Assembly (NCBI RefSeq): GCF_001672975.1
Contig: NZ_LZKU01000227.1
Coordinates: 1-48,117, forward strand
Length of the DNA: 48,117 bases
DNA from: Mycobacterium sp. 1465703.0
GTDB lineage: Bacteria > Actinomycetota > Actinomycetes > Mycobacteriales > Mycobacteriaceae
Direction: 5' to 3'
The notes beneath the pieces were generated by a model that worked only from the letters and a program-made list of their open reading frames with translations, did no database searches and was not told the DNA's origin. This document shows positions 18,954 through 26,784 of the stretch, piece by piece. The position numbers were made by a program, and so were the translations under genes. Each line of letters starts with the position of its first letter. Positions within the stretch are counted from its first letter, which is position 1.

Positions 18954-18995
18954 TTTGCCTCAAATGGAGGGCACTTTGGCTGAAATTGAGGCAAA
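18954..18995. promoter_or_regulatory. inverted-repeat operator between ABC transporter and mddA-like gene
   Basis: TTTGCCTCAA (18954-18963) and TTGAGGCAAA (18986-18995) are perfect 10-bp arms about three helical turns apart, centre to centre 32 bp. The core TGAGGC appears again at 18947 and 19019. Its place in the 163-bp divergent intergenic region suggests a shared operator. Confidence 0.55.
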
Positions 18996-19037
18996 TGACC
19001 TATATGTGCGGGCGCCGATGAGGCGCACAATCAGCTA

Positions 19038-19802
19038 ATGAAGCGTTACCTGACGGTCGGCTACGGCGCCGCCGCTTATCTGCTGTTTCTTGCCTCGTTC
19101 TTGTATCTCATCGCCTTCTTGGGCAACTTCTGGGTTCCGCGGACGGTCGATCACGGGCTATCCGCGCCCATCGGCCAGGCGGTGGTGGTCAACATGGTGT
19201 TGCTCGGACTGTTCGGCCTGCAGCACAGCGTCATGGCGCGCCCGGCGTTCAAGATCCGGTGGACCCGACTCGTGCCGTCGTCGATAGAGCGCAGCACCTA
19301 TGTGCTGCTGTCCAGCGTCGTGCTGGGGTTGCTGTACTGGCAGTGGCGCACCATGGGGGCCGTCATCTGGAAGGTAGAACTACCGCTCGGGCGCTTGGCG
19401 CTGTGGACGTTGTTCTGGCTCGGCTGGGCGATCGCGCTGGCCTCGACCTTCATGATCAACCATTTCGACCTGTTCGGGCTACGGCAGGTGTATTTGGCTT
19501 CGCGCGCAAAGCCTTACACCAACCTTGATTTCCGCGTCCGGTTCTTTTACCGGCTGGTGCGCCATCCGCTCATGCTCGGTATGCTCATCGCCTTCTGGGC
19601 GGCGCCCACCATGACGGCCGGACGCCTGCTGTTCTCCATCGTGATGACGGGTTACATCCTGGTCGCCACGCGGATTGAGGAGCACGACCTGGTGGAGGCG
19701 CTGGGCGATGACTACCTCAACTACCGCCGCGAGGTACCCAGGCTGCTGCCGCTGGGACGCCGGCCACGCCGGAACCCTGGCCAACCCGCGCCGCTGGCTT
19801 AG
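19038..19802 (+). CDS. mddA: NnrU/isoprenylcysteine-methyltransferase-like membrane protein, probable methanethiol S-methyltransferase
   Basis: A 254-residue integral membrane protein with about five or six hydrophobic helices (10-32, 50-67, 90-105, 120-140, 180-200). Conserved blocks are FGLQHSVMARPAFK, INHFDLFGLRQVYL, FYRLVRHPLMLGM (the RHP motif of this methyltransferase family, near residue 176) and EEHDLVEALGDDYLNYRREV at the C-terminus. M. tuberculosis Rv3238c lies in the same gene order and is annotated, to my memory, as MddA, which methylates methanethiol to dimethyl sulphide with SAM. Substrate assignment is therefore by family. ATG 19038 is close to the operator described upstream. 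The stop overlaps the end of the minus-strand SRPBCC gene by 4 nt. Confidence 0.78.
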   Translation: MKRYLTVGYGAAAYLLFLASFLYLIAFLGNFWVPRTVDHGLSAPIGQAVVVNMVLLGLFGLQHSVMARPAFKIRWTRLVPSSIERSTYVLLSSVVLGLLYWQWRTMGAVIWKVELPLGRLALWTLFWLGWAIALASTFMINHFDLFGLRQVYLASRAKPYTNLDFRVRFFYRLVRHPLMLGMLIAFWAAPTMTAGRLLFSIVMTGYILVATRIEEHDLVEALGDDYLNYRREVPRLLPLGRRPRRNPGQPAPLA

Positions 19803-20029
19803 CATTCCAGCAGCGCGGCGATCCGCTCCAGCGTTGCGGCCATTCCCCGCTCGGTCTGTCGCGGCATCGAACCGCTGGTGATCATCCGCTTCCGCTTGTC
19901 CCGCGACACGTCCCAGGTCTCACGCAGCAGCGTGCCGGCGGTGCTTTCCGGGGCGGAGGCCAATAGCGAGAAGATCGCGCCCGGCGGCGCCTTGATGACA
20001 CGCTCGACGCTGAGCGTGTTTCCGTCCAT
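19799..20029 (-). pseudogene. SRPBCC-family protein with internal deletion
   Basis: A 76-codon frame that begins like an SRPBCC/START-like lipid-binding protein (MDGNTLSVERVIKAPPGAIF) and ends like one (LLRETWDVSRD, then GSMPRQTERGMAATLERI). The middle of the fold is absent: members are usually about 140-150 residues, so roughly 70 are missing between residues 27 and 33, near position 19945. The deletion keeps the frame. The product would lack most of the beta-sheet that forms the binding cavity and is probably non-functional. It is divergent from khtT (40 bp apart) and abuts the mddA-like gene. Confidence 0.65.
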
Positions 20030-20069
20030 CCGCTTACCGTAGCGGCAAGCGACCTGTCAGGATTGACAT

Positions 20070-20552
20070 ATGGATGTCAAGGAGGTGCTGCTCCCCGGGG
20101 TCGGTCTTCGCTACGAATTCATCGACCAGAAGGGCGACCGCATCGGCATCGTCGCTCGGCGCAGCGGCGACTTCGACGTCGTCGTCTATGCCCGCGAGGA
20201 TCCGGACGAGGCCCGGCCGCTGCTGCACCTCAGCGACCAAGAGGCGGAGGCCGTTGCCCAGATCCTGGGAGCGCCGCGGATCGCCGAGCGGTTCACCGAG
20301 CTGGCCCGAGAAATACCGGGGCTCGAGACCAGGCAGGTGCACATTCCGGTCGGCAGCCCGTTCGTGGATCACCCGCTGGGAGACACTCGGGCCCGCACCC
20401 GCACCGGGGCGTCAATCGTGGCCATCGTGCGTAACGAGGAAGTGCTCGCCTCACCCGGGCCCGCCGAAATGCTGCGCGCTCAAGACGTTTTGATCGTGAT
20501 CGGCACCGAAGACGGCATCGCGGGCGTCGAGAAGATTATCGACAAAGGTTGA
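20070..20552 (+). CDS. KhtT-like RCK_C regulatory subunit of a cation/proton antiporter
   Basis: A 160-residue cytosolic protein. The N-terminal 65 residues (MDVKEVLLPGVGLRYEF, then DRIGIVARRSGDFDVVVY) match the KhtT/TrkA-associated domain. The C-terminal part (about 85-158) is an RCK_C (TrkA-C) fold: HIPVGSPFVDHPLGDTRAR, TGASIVAIVRN, and the closing VLIVIGTEDGIAGVE. Such subunits gate K+/H+ antiporters in response to nucleotides or pH. The start has AAGGAGG-like sequence only inside the gene, so ATG 20070 is by homology. It is 4 bp from the antiporter gene, as in M. tuberculosis Rv3237c-Rv3236c. Confidence 0.87.
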   Translation: MDVKEVLLPGVGLRYEFIDQKGDRIGIVARRSGDFDVVVYAREDPDEARPLLHLSDQEAEAVAQILGAPRIAERFTELAREIPGLETRQVHIPVGSPFVDHPLGDTRARTRTGASIVAIVRNEEVLASPGPAEMLRAQDVLIVIGTEDGIAGVEKIIDKG

Positions 20553-20556
20553 GCCG

Positions 20557-21708
20557 GTGCAGATTTCGGGGACGCTGCTATTGCAACTCGGCGCCCTCCT
20601 GGCCACTCTTGCCGTATTGGGCGCCGCCGCACGCCGATTCGCTCTCTCGCCGATACCCGTGTACCTGCTGGCGGGCCTGTCCCTGGGCAAGGGTGGCATC
20701 CTCCCGTTAGCCACCGGCGGACAGTTCATCACGACCAGTGCACCCATCGGCGTGGTGTTGCTGCTGCTGACCCTGGGCTGCGAGTTCTCCGCGGCCGAAT
20801 TCTCCAGCAGCATGCGTCACCACCTGCCGTCTGCGGCCGTCGATGTCGTCCTCAATGCGACTCCCGGCGCGATCGCCGGCTGGCTGCTGGGACTGGACGG
20901 CGTAGCCATCCTGTGCCTGGCCGGCGTCACCTACATCTCCTCGTCGGGCGTCATCGCGCGGCTGCTGGAAGATCTGCACCGGCTCGGTAACCGCGAGACG
21001 CCGGCCGTGCTGTCGGTGCTGGTCCTCGAAGATTTCGCGATGGCGGCCTATCTGCCGCTGTTCGCGGTCCTGGCCTCGGGCGGCGGGTGGTTGCATGCCG
21101 TCGGCGGCATGGTGGTCGCGGTGGGCGCCCTGGTGGCGGCGTTCGCGGCGTCCTACCGCTGGGGCCACCACGTGGAACGGCTGGTGCAACACCCCGACTC
21201 CGAACAACTCATGCTGCGGGTGCTGGGCATCACCCTGATCGTGGCGGCGATGGCCGAGTCGCTGCATGCCTCGGCGGCCGTCGGCGCGTTCCTGGTAGGC
21301 CTCACCCTGACAGGCGAGACGGCCGAACGGGCCCGCCAGGTGCTGGGCCCGCTGCGCGATCTGTTCGCCGCCATCTTCTTTCTGGCGATCGGCTACTCGG
21401 TCGACCCGCACGAGTTGGTTCCGATGCTCCCCGCGGCGCTGATCCTGGCCGCGGTGACGACCGCGACCAAGGTCGCCACCGGGATCTTCGCCGCGCGGCA
21501 TGACGGAGTGGCGCGGCGCGGGCAACTGCGCGCGGGCACCGCACTGATTGCGCGCGGTGAATTCTCGTTGATCATCATCGGATTGGCCGGCAAGTCGCTG
21601 CCCGCCGTCGCGGCGCTGGCGACGTCCTACGTGTTCGTCATGGCGATCTTGGGGCCCGTGCTCACCCGCTACACCGGCGGTCCGCGGGCGGCCGGCGCGG
21701 CGAACTGA
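20557..21708 (+). CDS. CPA2-family monovalent cation/H+ antiporter (KhtU/KefB-like)
   Basis: A 383-residue membrane protein with about 12 hydrophobic segments over its whole length and no C-terminal RCK domain; that role falls to the adjacent KhtT-like protein. Family features include LAGLSLGKGGILPL, the unwound-helix region TYISSSGVIARLLEDL, SAAVGAFLVGLTLTGE, the LRDLFAAIFFLAIGYSVD block and RGEFSLIIIGLAGKS near the end. It probably exports K+ (or Na+) against protons at the plasma membrane. The start is GTG 20557 with GAGCC just before it; translation is likely coupled to the upstream gene. Confidence 0.88.
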   Translation: MQISGTLLLQLGALLATLAVLGAAARRFALSPIPVYLLAGLSLGKGGILPLATGGQFITTSAPIGVVLLLLTLGCEFSAAEFSSSMRHHLPSAAVDVVLNATPGAIAGWLLGLDGVAILCLAGVTYISSSGVIARLLEDLHRLGNRETPAVLSVLVLEDFAMAAYLPLFAVLASGGGWLHAVGGMVVAVGALVAAFAASYRWGHHVERLVQHPDSEQLMLRVLGITLIVAAMAESLHASAAVGAFLVGLTLTGETAERARQVLGPLRDLFAAIFFLAIGYSVDPHELVPMLPAALILAAVTTATKVATGIFAARHDGVARRGQLRAGTALIARGEFSLIIIGLAGKSLPAVAALATSYVFVMAILGPVLTRYTGGPRAAGAAN

Positions 21709-21721
21709 CCGGTGGCCGCGG

Positions 21722-22291
21722 TCAACCGATGTGCAGGGCCACCACCATCCACCGAGATCCGACTGCCGTGGTGATCTGCTCCACCCGGCAGGCGATCGCG
21801 TGAATCCGGTTCCCGCGGCTGTAGGAACCGAAAACCTCGGCCGCCGACTCCGGATCACGGTGACCGGCCGGCTGCAGCCGCATGCGGCGCAGCACCGCGG
21901 CACCCCGATGACCGGACACGTGGCTCGCCGCCGAACAGCCAACCGCGGCAACCGAATCCACCAGGCTCGGGGCCAGCAGCGGATTCAACTGGGCGGCGGG
22001 ACGGCGACGGTCGATGACTTCCAGCACCCGCCGCAGCGCGGCGTCGGCGAAGACCGCTGCCTGACGCAGCCGCGCGGACATGACCACGCAGGACTCCGGT
22101 GCCGGCGCGCGACTGGGTTGCCCGGTATAGGGCCGGGGCGGCGCGTGGCTGCTGCCGCGACGCAACGGGGGCCGGGTGGACTGGTGGCACGCCGGGACGG
22201 TGCGCGGTACGTCCTGTGGCGGCGGCTCGTAGTCGACGACTGGTACGACGGTGAAGGTGTCAGACGGATTCGCTGCAGGACCAGTGTTCAA
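21722..22291 (-). CDS. Rv3235-like conserved hypothetical protein (DUF6459 type)
   Basis: A 189-residue Ala/Arg/Pro-rich protein. The first 75 residues are Pro- and Arg-rich and look disordered. The C-terminal 110 residues form a compact domain with ARLRQAAVFADAALRRVLEV and the terminal HAIACRVEQITTAVGSRWMV. Proteins of this type occur near secA in many actinobacteria, and M. tuberculosis Rv3235 has the same position and opposite orientation between the antiporter and the WS/DGAT gene. The function is unknown. It converges on the antiporter gene 13 bp away. Confidence 0.75.
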   Translation of the reverse strand: MNTGPAANPSDTFTVVPVVDYEPPPQDVPRTVPACHQSTRPPLRRGSSHAPPRPYTGQPSRAPAPESCVVMSARLRQAAVFADAALRRVLEVIDRRRPAAQLNPLLAPSLVDSVAAVGCSAASHVSGHRGAAVLRRMRLQPAGHRDPESAAEVFGSYSRGNRIHAIACRVEQITTAVGSRWMVVALHIG

Positions 22292-22489
22292 CGCGCACTC
22301 TCCATCTCGTCGGACGGACCCGGGAGCCTGCTGGAGAGGCGCAGACAGCGGTTAGTCAGTGGTCATCATGGCACAACTCGACCGCACGCGTACCCGCGCT
22401 GACACAGGCCCGGTCGGACGATTACCGTGGGCGGGAAATCGGTCCCCCCCGGCGCACGGGCGACGAACTGACCAGGAGGACAGCGCCGC

Positions 22490-23911
22490 ATGGTGAGTCG
22501 CTTGTCCCCGGCGGACGCGTCGTTCTACCGACGGGAAAACACCGCCACCCCCATGTATGTCGGGTCGCTGTCGATCCTGCGCCGGCCGCGTGCCGGGCTG
22601 AGCTACGAGACGCTGCTGGCGACCGTTGAACAGCGGCTGCCCCAGATACCGCGCTACCGGCAGAAGGTGCGCGAAGTGCCGGTCGGCACCACCCGGCCGG
22701 TGTGGATCGATGACAACGACTTCGACATCACCTACCACGTGCGGCGATCGGCGCTGCCCTCCCCGGGCAGCGACGAGCAGTTGCACGAGCTGATCGCGCG
22801 GCTGGCCGCGCGGCCGCTGGACAAGTCGCGGCCGCTGTGGGAGATGTACCTGGTCGAAGGGTTGTCCAAAAACCGTGTCGCCCTGTACACCAAATCGCAT
22901 CAAGCACTGATCAACGGCATGACGGCGCTGGAGGTCAACCACGTCATCGCCGATCGCACGAAACGCCCGCCGCCGTTTCCCGAAGACATCTGGATACCGG
23001 AGCGCGACCCCGGGAAGACCCGGCTGATTTTGGGCGCGTTAGGCGACTGGTTCGTCGGCCCGGGCGCCCAGCTCCAGGCCCTCGGGTCGGTGGTCGGCGG
23101 GATGGTGACCAACCACGGCGAGCTGCTCGGCGCGGGCCGCCGGGTCGTCGATTTCGTGCGCACCGTGGCGCGGGGGACCGCGCCCAGCAGTCCACTGAAC
23201 GCGACCGTTTCGCGGCATCGGCGATTCACCGTCGCCCGCGGCAGCCTGGAGGATTACCGCACCGTGCGCGCGCGCTACGACTGCGACGTCAACGACGTGG
23301 TGCTCGCGGTGATCGCTGGCGCACTGGGTAACTGGTTGATGTCACGCGGAGTGGCGGTCTCACCGACCGCAACGGTACGGGCGATGGCGCCGCTGTCGGT
23401 GTACGCCGACGACAATTTCGACACGAGTGGTCCCGGGCAGGCGATGAGCCAGGTGGTGCCGTTTCTGGTCGACCTGCCGGTGGGGGAGCCGAATGCGGTG
23501 GTGCGGCTCTCGCAGATCGCGCACGCCACCGAGTCCGACCCGACGGCTGCCCAGCTGGTGGACGCCCGGACCATAGTCACACTCTCGGGCTTCGCCCCTC
23601 CGACGCTGCACGCCATGGGCATCCGGGTGGCGAGCAGTTTCCCGAGTTTCTCCAAGCGCACATTCAACCTGTTGATCACCAACGCCCCCGGCGCCCAGTC
23701 GCAGATGTACATCGCCGGCACCAAATTGCTGGAGACCTACGCGGTGCCACCGCTGCTGCACAATCAGGCGCTGGCCATCGGTGTCACGTCCTATAACGGC
23801 GATCTCTATTACGGAATCAACGCCGACCGCGAAGCCATGAGCGATGTCGATTTGCTGCCTGGGCTGCTGAACCAGGCGCTCGAGGAATTGCTGGAGGCTT
23901 CCCGGTCTTAG
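22490..23911 (+). CDS. WS/DGAT-family acyltransferase with altered active-site motif
   Basis: A 473-residue wax ester synthase/diacylglycerol acyltransferase homologue; MVSRLSPADASFYRRENTAT, then the PRYRQKVREVP block and C-terminal NAPGAQSQMYIAG are typical. The condensation motif HHxxxDG reads H137-Q-A-L-I-N142-G: the second (catalytic) His is Gln and the Asp is Asn. Active members join acyl-CoA to diacylglycerol or fatty alcohols; with these changes this protein may be inactive, structural, or use another mechanism. It corresponds in place to M. tuberculosis Rv3234c (tgs3)/Rv3233c, here as one uninterrupted gene. AGGAGG precedes ATG 22490. Confidence 0.85.
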   Translation: MVSRLSPADASFYRRENTATPMYVGSLSILRRPRAGLSYETLLATVEQRLPQIPRYRQKVREVPVGTTRPVWIDDNDFDITYHVRRSALPSPGSDEQLHELIARLAARPLDKSRPLWEMYLVEGLSKNRVALYTKSHQALINGMTALEVNHVIADRTKRPPPFPEDIWIPERDPGKTRLILGALGDWFVGPGAQLQALGSVVGGMVTNHGELLGAGRRVVDFVRTVARGTAPSSPLNATVSRHRRFTVARGSLEDYRTVRARYDCDVNDVVLAVIAGALGNWLMSRGVAVSPTATVRAMAPLSVYADDNFDTSGPGQAMSQVVPFLVDLPVGEPNAVVRLSQIAHATESDPTAAQLVDARTIVTLSGFAPPTLHAMGIRVASSFPSFSKRTFNLLITNAPGAQSQMYIAGTKLLETYAVPPLLHNQALAIGVTSYNGDLYYGINADREAMSDVDLLPGLLNQALEELLEASRS

Positions 23912-23952
23912 TCGGCGGTGAAAACCCCTGCGTAGGGCTATTATTCGTTGTT

Positions 23953-24813
23953 GTGAGCACCACAAAAAACGACGCCTCGTCGGCAAAGGCGCACAAAAAG
24001 AAGTCGGCCCCGCCGGCAGCGGCCAGGATTTCCGACGAGGTCTATGAGGCCGAATTGTTCCGGCTGCAAACGGAATTGGTGAAGCTACAAGAGTGGGTCC
24101 GGTATTCCGGGGCGCGACTGGTGGTGATCTTCGAAGGCCGTGACGCCGCGGGCAAGGGCGGTGCTATCAAACGGATTACCGAATACCTCAGCCCACGGAC
24201 CGCTCGCATCGCCGCGCTGCCCGTCCCCACCGATCGTGAACGCGGCCAGTGGTATTACCAGCGCTACATCGCCCACTTGCCCACCAAAGGCGAGATCGTG
24301 CTGTTCGACCGGTCCTGGTACAACCGGGCGGGCATCGAGAAAGTCATGGGACTCTGTACGCCGCAGGAATATGCACTGTTCTTGCGGCAGACGCCGATCT
24401 TCGAGCAGATGCTCATCGATGACGGGATATTGCTGCGCAAATACTGGTTCTCGGTCTCCGAGGCCGAACAGCTGCGCCGGTTCAAAGCGCGCCTCAACGA
24501 TCCCGTCCGGCGATGGAAGCTGTCCCCGATCGACTTGGAATCGGTATACCGGTGGGAGGATTACTCACGCGCCAAGGACGAGATGATGGTGCACACCGAT
24601 ACCCGGGAAAGTCCGTGGTACGTAGTGGAATCCGATATCAAGAAACATGCCCGACTGAACATGATGGCTCATTTATTGTCTACGATCGCCTATCACGATG
24701 TCCCGATGCCCAAGGTCAAGCTGCCGGGGCGTCCGGTTGTGACCGGTAACTACCAGCGCCCGCCGCGTGAGCTGTCGACCTACGTCGACGACTACGCCGC
24801 CACGCTGATCTAG
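23953..24813 (+). CDS. ppk2: polyphosphate kinase 2 (PPK2)
   Basis: A 286-residue PPK2-family kinase that transfers phosphate between polyphosphate and nucleoside diphosphates. Walker A is EGRDAAGKGGAIKR (about 61-74), Walker B VLFDRSWYNRAGIEKVMG (about 116-133), and the lid region LNDPVRRWKLSPIDLES carries the Arg residues that hold polyphosphate. The first 25 residues are Lys/Ala-rich and probably flexible. GTG 23953 is the only early start in frame, with a weak ribosome site. The position corresponds to M. tuberculosis Rv3232c, which acts as a polyphosphate-dependent GDP/ADP kinase. Confidence 0.92.
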   Translation: MSTTKNDASSAKAHKKKSAPPAAARISDEVYEAELFRLQTELVKLQEWVRYSGARLVVIFEGRDAAGKGGAIKRITEYLSPRTARIAALPVPTDRERGQWYYQRYIAHLPTKGEIVLFDRSWYNRAGIEKVMGLCTPQEYALFLRQTPIFEQMLIDDGILLRKYWFSVSEAEQLRRFKARLNDPVRRWKLSPIDLESVYRWEDYSRAKDEMMVHTDTRESPWYVVESDIKKHARLNMMAHLLSTIAYHDVPMPKVKLPGRPVVTGNYQRPPRELSTYVDDYAATLI

Positions 24814-24874
24814 CCGTGGCGACCGCAACAGCGGCGCAGCCGATGGCGCCGGGTCGCCACAATCGGAGCACACC

Positions 24875-25399
24875 ATGACTGTCGTTTACATCCCCGCCAC
24901 CCTGGCGATGCTGCAGCAGCTGGTCGCCGACGGCTCGTTGTGGCCGGTCAATGGCACGGCGTTCGCGCTGACACCGATGTTGCGCGAGGCCTATGCCGAG
25001 GGCGACGACGACGAACTCGCCGAGGTGGCGCTGCGCGAGGCGGCGCTGGCGTCGCTGCGTCTGCTGGCCGCTGCGGAGACCGAAGCAGCGCAAGAAGCCG
25101 GCGCGGGAGCCCTGCCGCCCCGACGCGCGGTGCTGGCCGCCGAGGTCGAGGGCATCACCTACCGCCCCGACCTGGACGACGCCGTGGTCCGGCTGTCGGG
25201 CCCGGTCTCGATCGACGACGTGATCGCCGTCTACGTCGACAACGCCGGAGCCGAACCGGCGGTGGCGAAGGCCATCGAAGCGGTGGACGCCGCCGATCTG
25301 GGGGATGAGGATGCCGACCTGATCGTCGGCGATGCGCAAGACCACGATTTGGCCTGGTACGCGAGCCAGGAGCTGCCATTCCTGCTGGAGCTGCTCTGA
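24875..25399 (+). CDS. conserved hypothetical protein, Rv3231c-like (DUF6912)
   Basis: A 174-residue soluble acidic protein. It opens MTVVYIPATLAMLQQLVADG, followed by an Ala/Glu-rich helical stretch (about 35-80), VLAAEVEGITYRPD, a hydrophobic strand VRLSGPVSIDDVIAVYVD, and ends WYASQELPFLLELL. This matches an actinobacterial family without known function. In M. tuberculosis it precedes the Rv3230c-desA3 pair, as here. No catalytic motif is visible. Confidence 0.78.
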   Translation: MTVVYIPATLAMLQQLVADGSLWPVNGTAFALTPMLREAYAEGDDDELAEVALREAALASLRLLAAAETEAAQEAGAGALPPRRAVLAAEVEGITYRPDLDDAVVRLSGPVSIDDVIAVYVDNAGAEPAVAKAIEAVDAADLGDEDADLIVGDAQDHDLAWYASQELPFLLELL

Positions 25400-25442
25400 C
25401 GCCGATGTGAGGCAGCACGCTCCGCAGCGCTAGCTACGACAC

Positions 25443-25466
25443 CGTAAGTTACGGTACCGTAGGTTT
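25443..25466. promoter_or_regulatory. operator-like element upstream of the ferredoxin reductase gene
   Basis: A 24-bp block contains the perfect 12-bp palindrome TACGGTACCGTA (25450-25461) flanked by direct repeats CGTAAGTT and CGTAGGTT 16 bp apart. Nearly the same block stands upstream of desA3 at 26715-26738. This points to one regulator, probably TetR-like, for both genes. Confidence 0.65.
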
Positions 25467-25493
25467 CGTGAAGCGCACAGAATCGATCACAAT

Positions 25494-26687
25494 GTGAGTG
25501 TTAGACAAACGCCGCGTAGTGAGCAGGAGCTTCCCCTGGGCAGACGTAACCCATCGATTACGGGCAACGTCGTCGACACCACGCGACCTGTTGTCGCCGG
25601 CGCGGACCGGCATCCCGGCTGGCACGCGCTGCGCAAGCTCGCCGCGCGTATCACGACGCCGCTGTTGCCCGACGACTATCTGCATCTCGCCAATCCGCTC
25701 TGGTCGGCACGCGAACTGCGTGGGCGAATCCTGGCGGTGCGCCGCGAGACTGAGGACTCCGCGACCCTGGTCATCAAACCGGGTTGGGGCTTCAACTTCG
25801 ACTACCAGCCCGGCCAGTACATCGGCATCGGACTGCTGATGGACGGGCGCTGGCGCTGGCGGTCGTATTCGCTGACCTCCAGCCCGGCCGAGACGTCCGG
25901 GTCCGCTTCGGCACGCACCGTGACCATCACCGTCAAGGCGATGCCGGAGGGGTTCTTGTCGTCGCATCTGGTGGCCGGCGTCGAGCGGGGGACCATCGTC
26001 CGGCTTGCCGCACCGCAGGGCAACTTCGTGCTGCCAGATCCGGCGCCCCGGTCAATCCTGTTCCTCACCGCGGGCTCGGGGATCACACCGGTGATGTCGA
26101 TGTTGCGAACGCTGGTGCGCCGCAACCAAATTGGTGACATCACCCATCTCCACTCGGCGCCCACTGAATCCGACGTGATGTTTCGCGAGGAGTTGGCCGC
26201 GCTGGCCAGCGAGCACCCCGGCTACCGGATGCGACTGCGCGAGACACGCACCCAGGGCCGCCTCGACCTTTCCGTGCTGGACGCCGAGGTGCCGGACTGG
26301 CGCGAGCGTCAGACCTGGGCGTGCGGTCCGGAAGGCATGCTCACCGAGGCCGAGCGGGTCTGGTCGGCGGCCGGCATCGGCGAGCGCTTACATCTGGAAC
26401 GGTTCGCGGTGTCCAAGGCCGCACCCACCGGTGCCGGCGGGACAGTGAGCTTCGCCCGAAGCGGACGCACCGTCGCTGCCGATGCGGCGACGTCGTTGAT
26501 GGATGCCGGCGAGAGCGCCGGCGTGCAGATGCCCTTCGGCTGCCGGATGGGAATCTGCCAGTCGTGCGTGGTGAGCCTGGTGGAAGGTCACGTCCGTGAT
26601 CTGCGCACCGGCCAGGAGCATGACGCCGGGACCCGGGTGCAGACCTGTGTGTCCGCCGCATCCGGCGATTGCGTGCTCGACATTTAA
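25494..26687 (+). CDS. ferredoxin reductase/oxygenase-coupled NADPH reductase for DesA3 (Rv3230c-like)
   Basis: A 397-residue flavin/Fe-S reductase. After about 75 non-conserved residues there is an FAD domain (RWRWRSYSLTSSPAE, about 119-133, with the RxYS motif), an NAD(P)-binding domain (LFLTAGSGITPVMSMLRTL, ending WACGPEGML), and a C-terminal plant-type [2Fe-2S] domain with C-R-M-G-I-C-Q-S-C and a final Cys in QTCVSA. In M. tuberculosis the orthologue Rv3230c supplies electrons to DesA3. GTG 25494 is chosen; the ATG two bases earlier is out of frame and immediately followed by TGA. It is preceded by the CGTAGGTT-type operator. Confidence 0.9.
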   Translation: MSVRQTPRSEQELPLGRRNPSITGNVVDTTRPVVAGADRHPGWHALRKLAARITTPLLPDDYLHLANPLWSARELRGRILAVRRETEDSATLVIKPGWGFNFDYQPGQYIGIGLLMDGRWRWRSYSLTSSPAETSGSASARTVTITVKAMPEGFLSSHLVAGVERGTIVRLAAPQGNFVLPDPAPRSILFLTAGSGITPVMSMLRTLVRRNQIGDITHLHSAPTESDVMFREELAALASEHPGYRMRLRETRTQGRLDLSVLDAEVPDWRERQTWACGPEGMLTEAERVWSAAGIGERLHLERFAVSKAAPTGAGGTVSFARSGRTVAADAATSLMDAGESAGVQMPFGCRMGICQSCVVSLVEGHVRDLRTGQEHDAGTRVQTCVSAASGDCVLDI

Positions 26688-26700
26688 AGGCTACTCATAG

Positions 26701-26738
26701 GTAACCTACGGCTTCGTAGGTTACGATAGCGTAGGTCT
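26701..26738. promoter_or_regulatory. operator/promoter element upstream of desA3
   Basis: GTAACCTACG-GCTT-CGTAGGTTAC (26701-26724) is a perfect palindrome with a 4-base centre. Overlapping it, 26715-26738 matches the block upstream of the reductase gene at 20 of 24 positions, including CGTAGGT repeats 16 bp apart and the TACG-N4-CGTA core. Compared with the reductase promoter there is one extra half-site. Confidence 0.65.
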
Positions 26739-26784
26739 GGAACACGTTGAGGACCGAAAAACCAACCGCAGGGAGATGACGACG

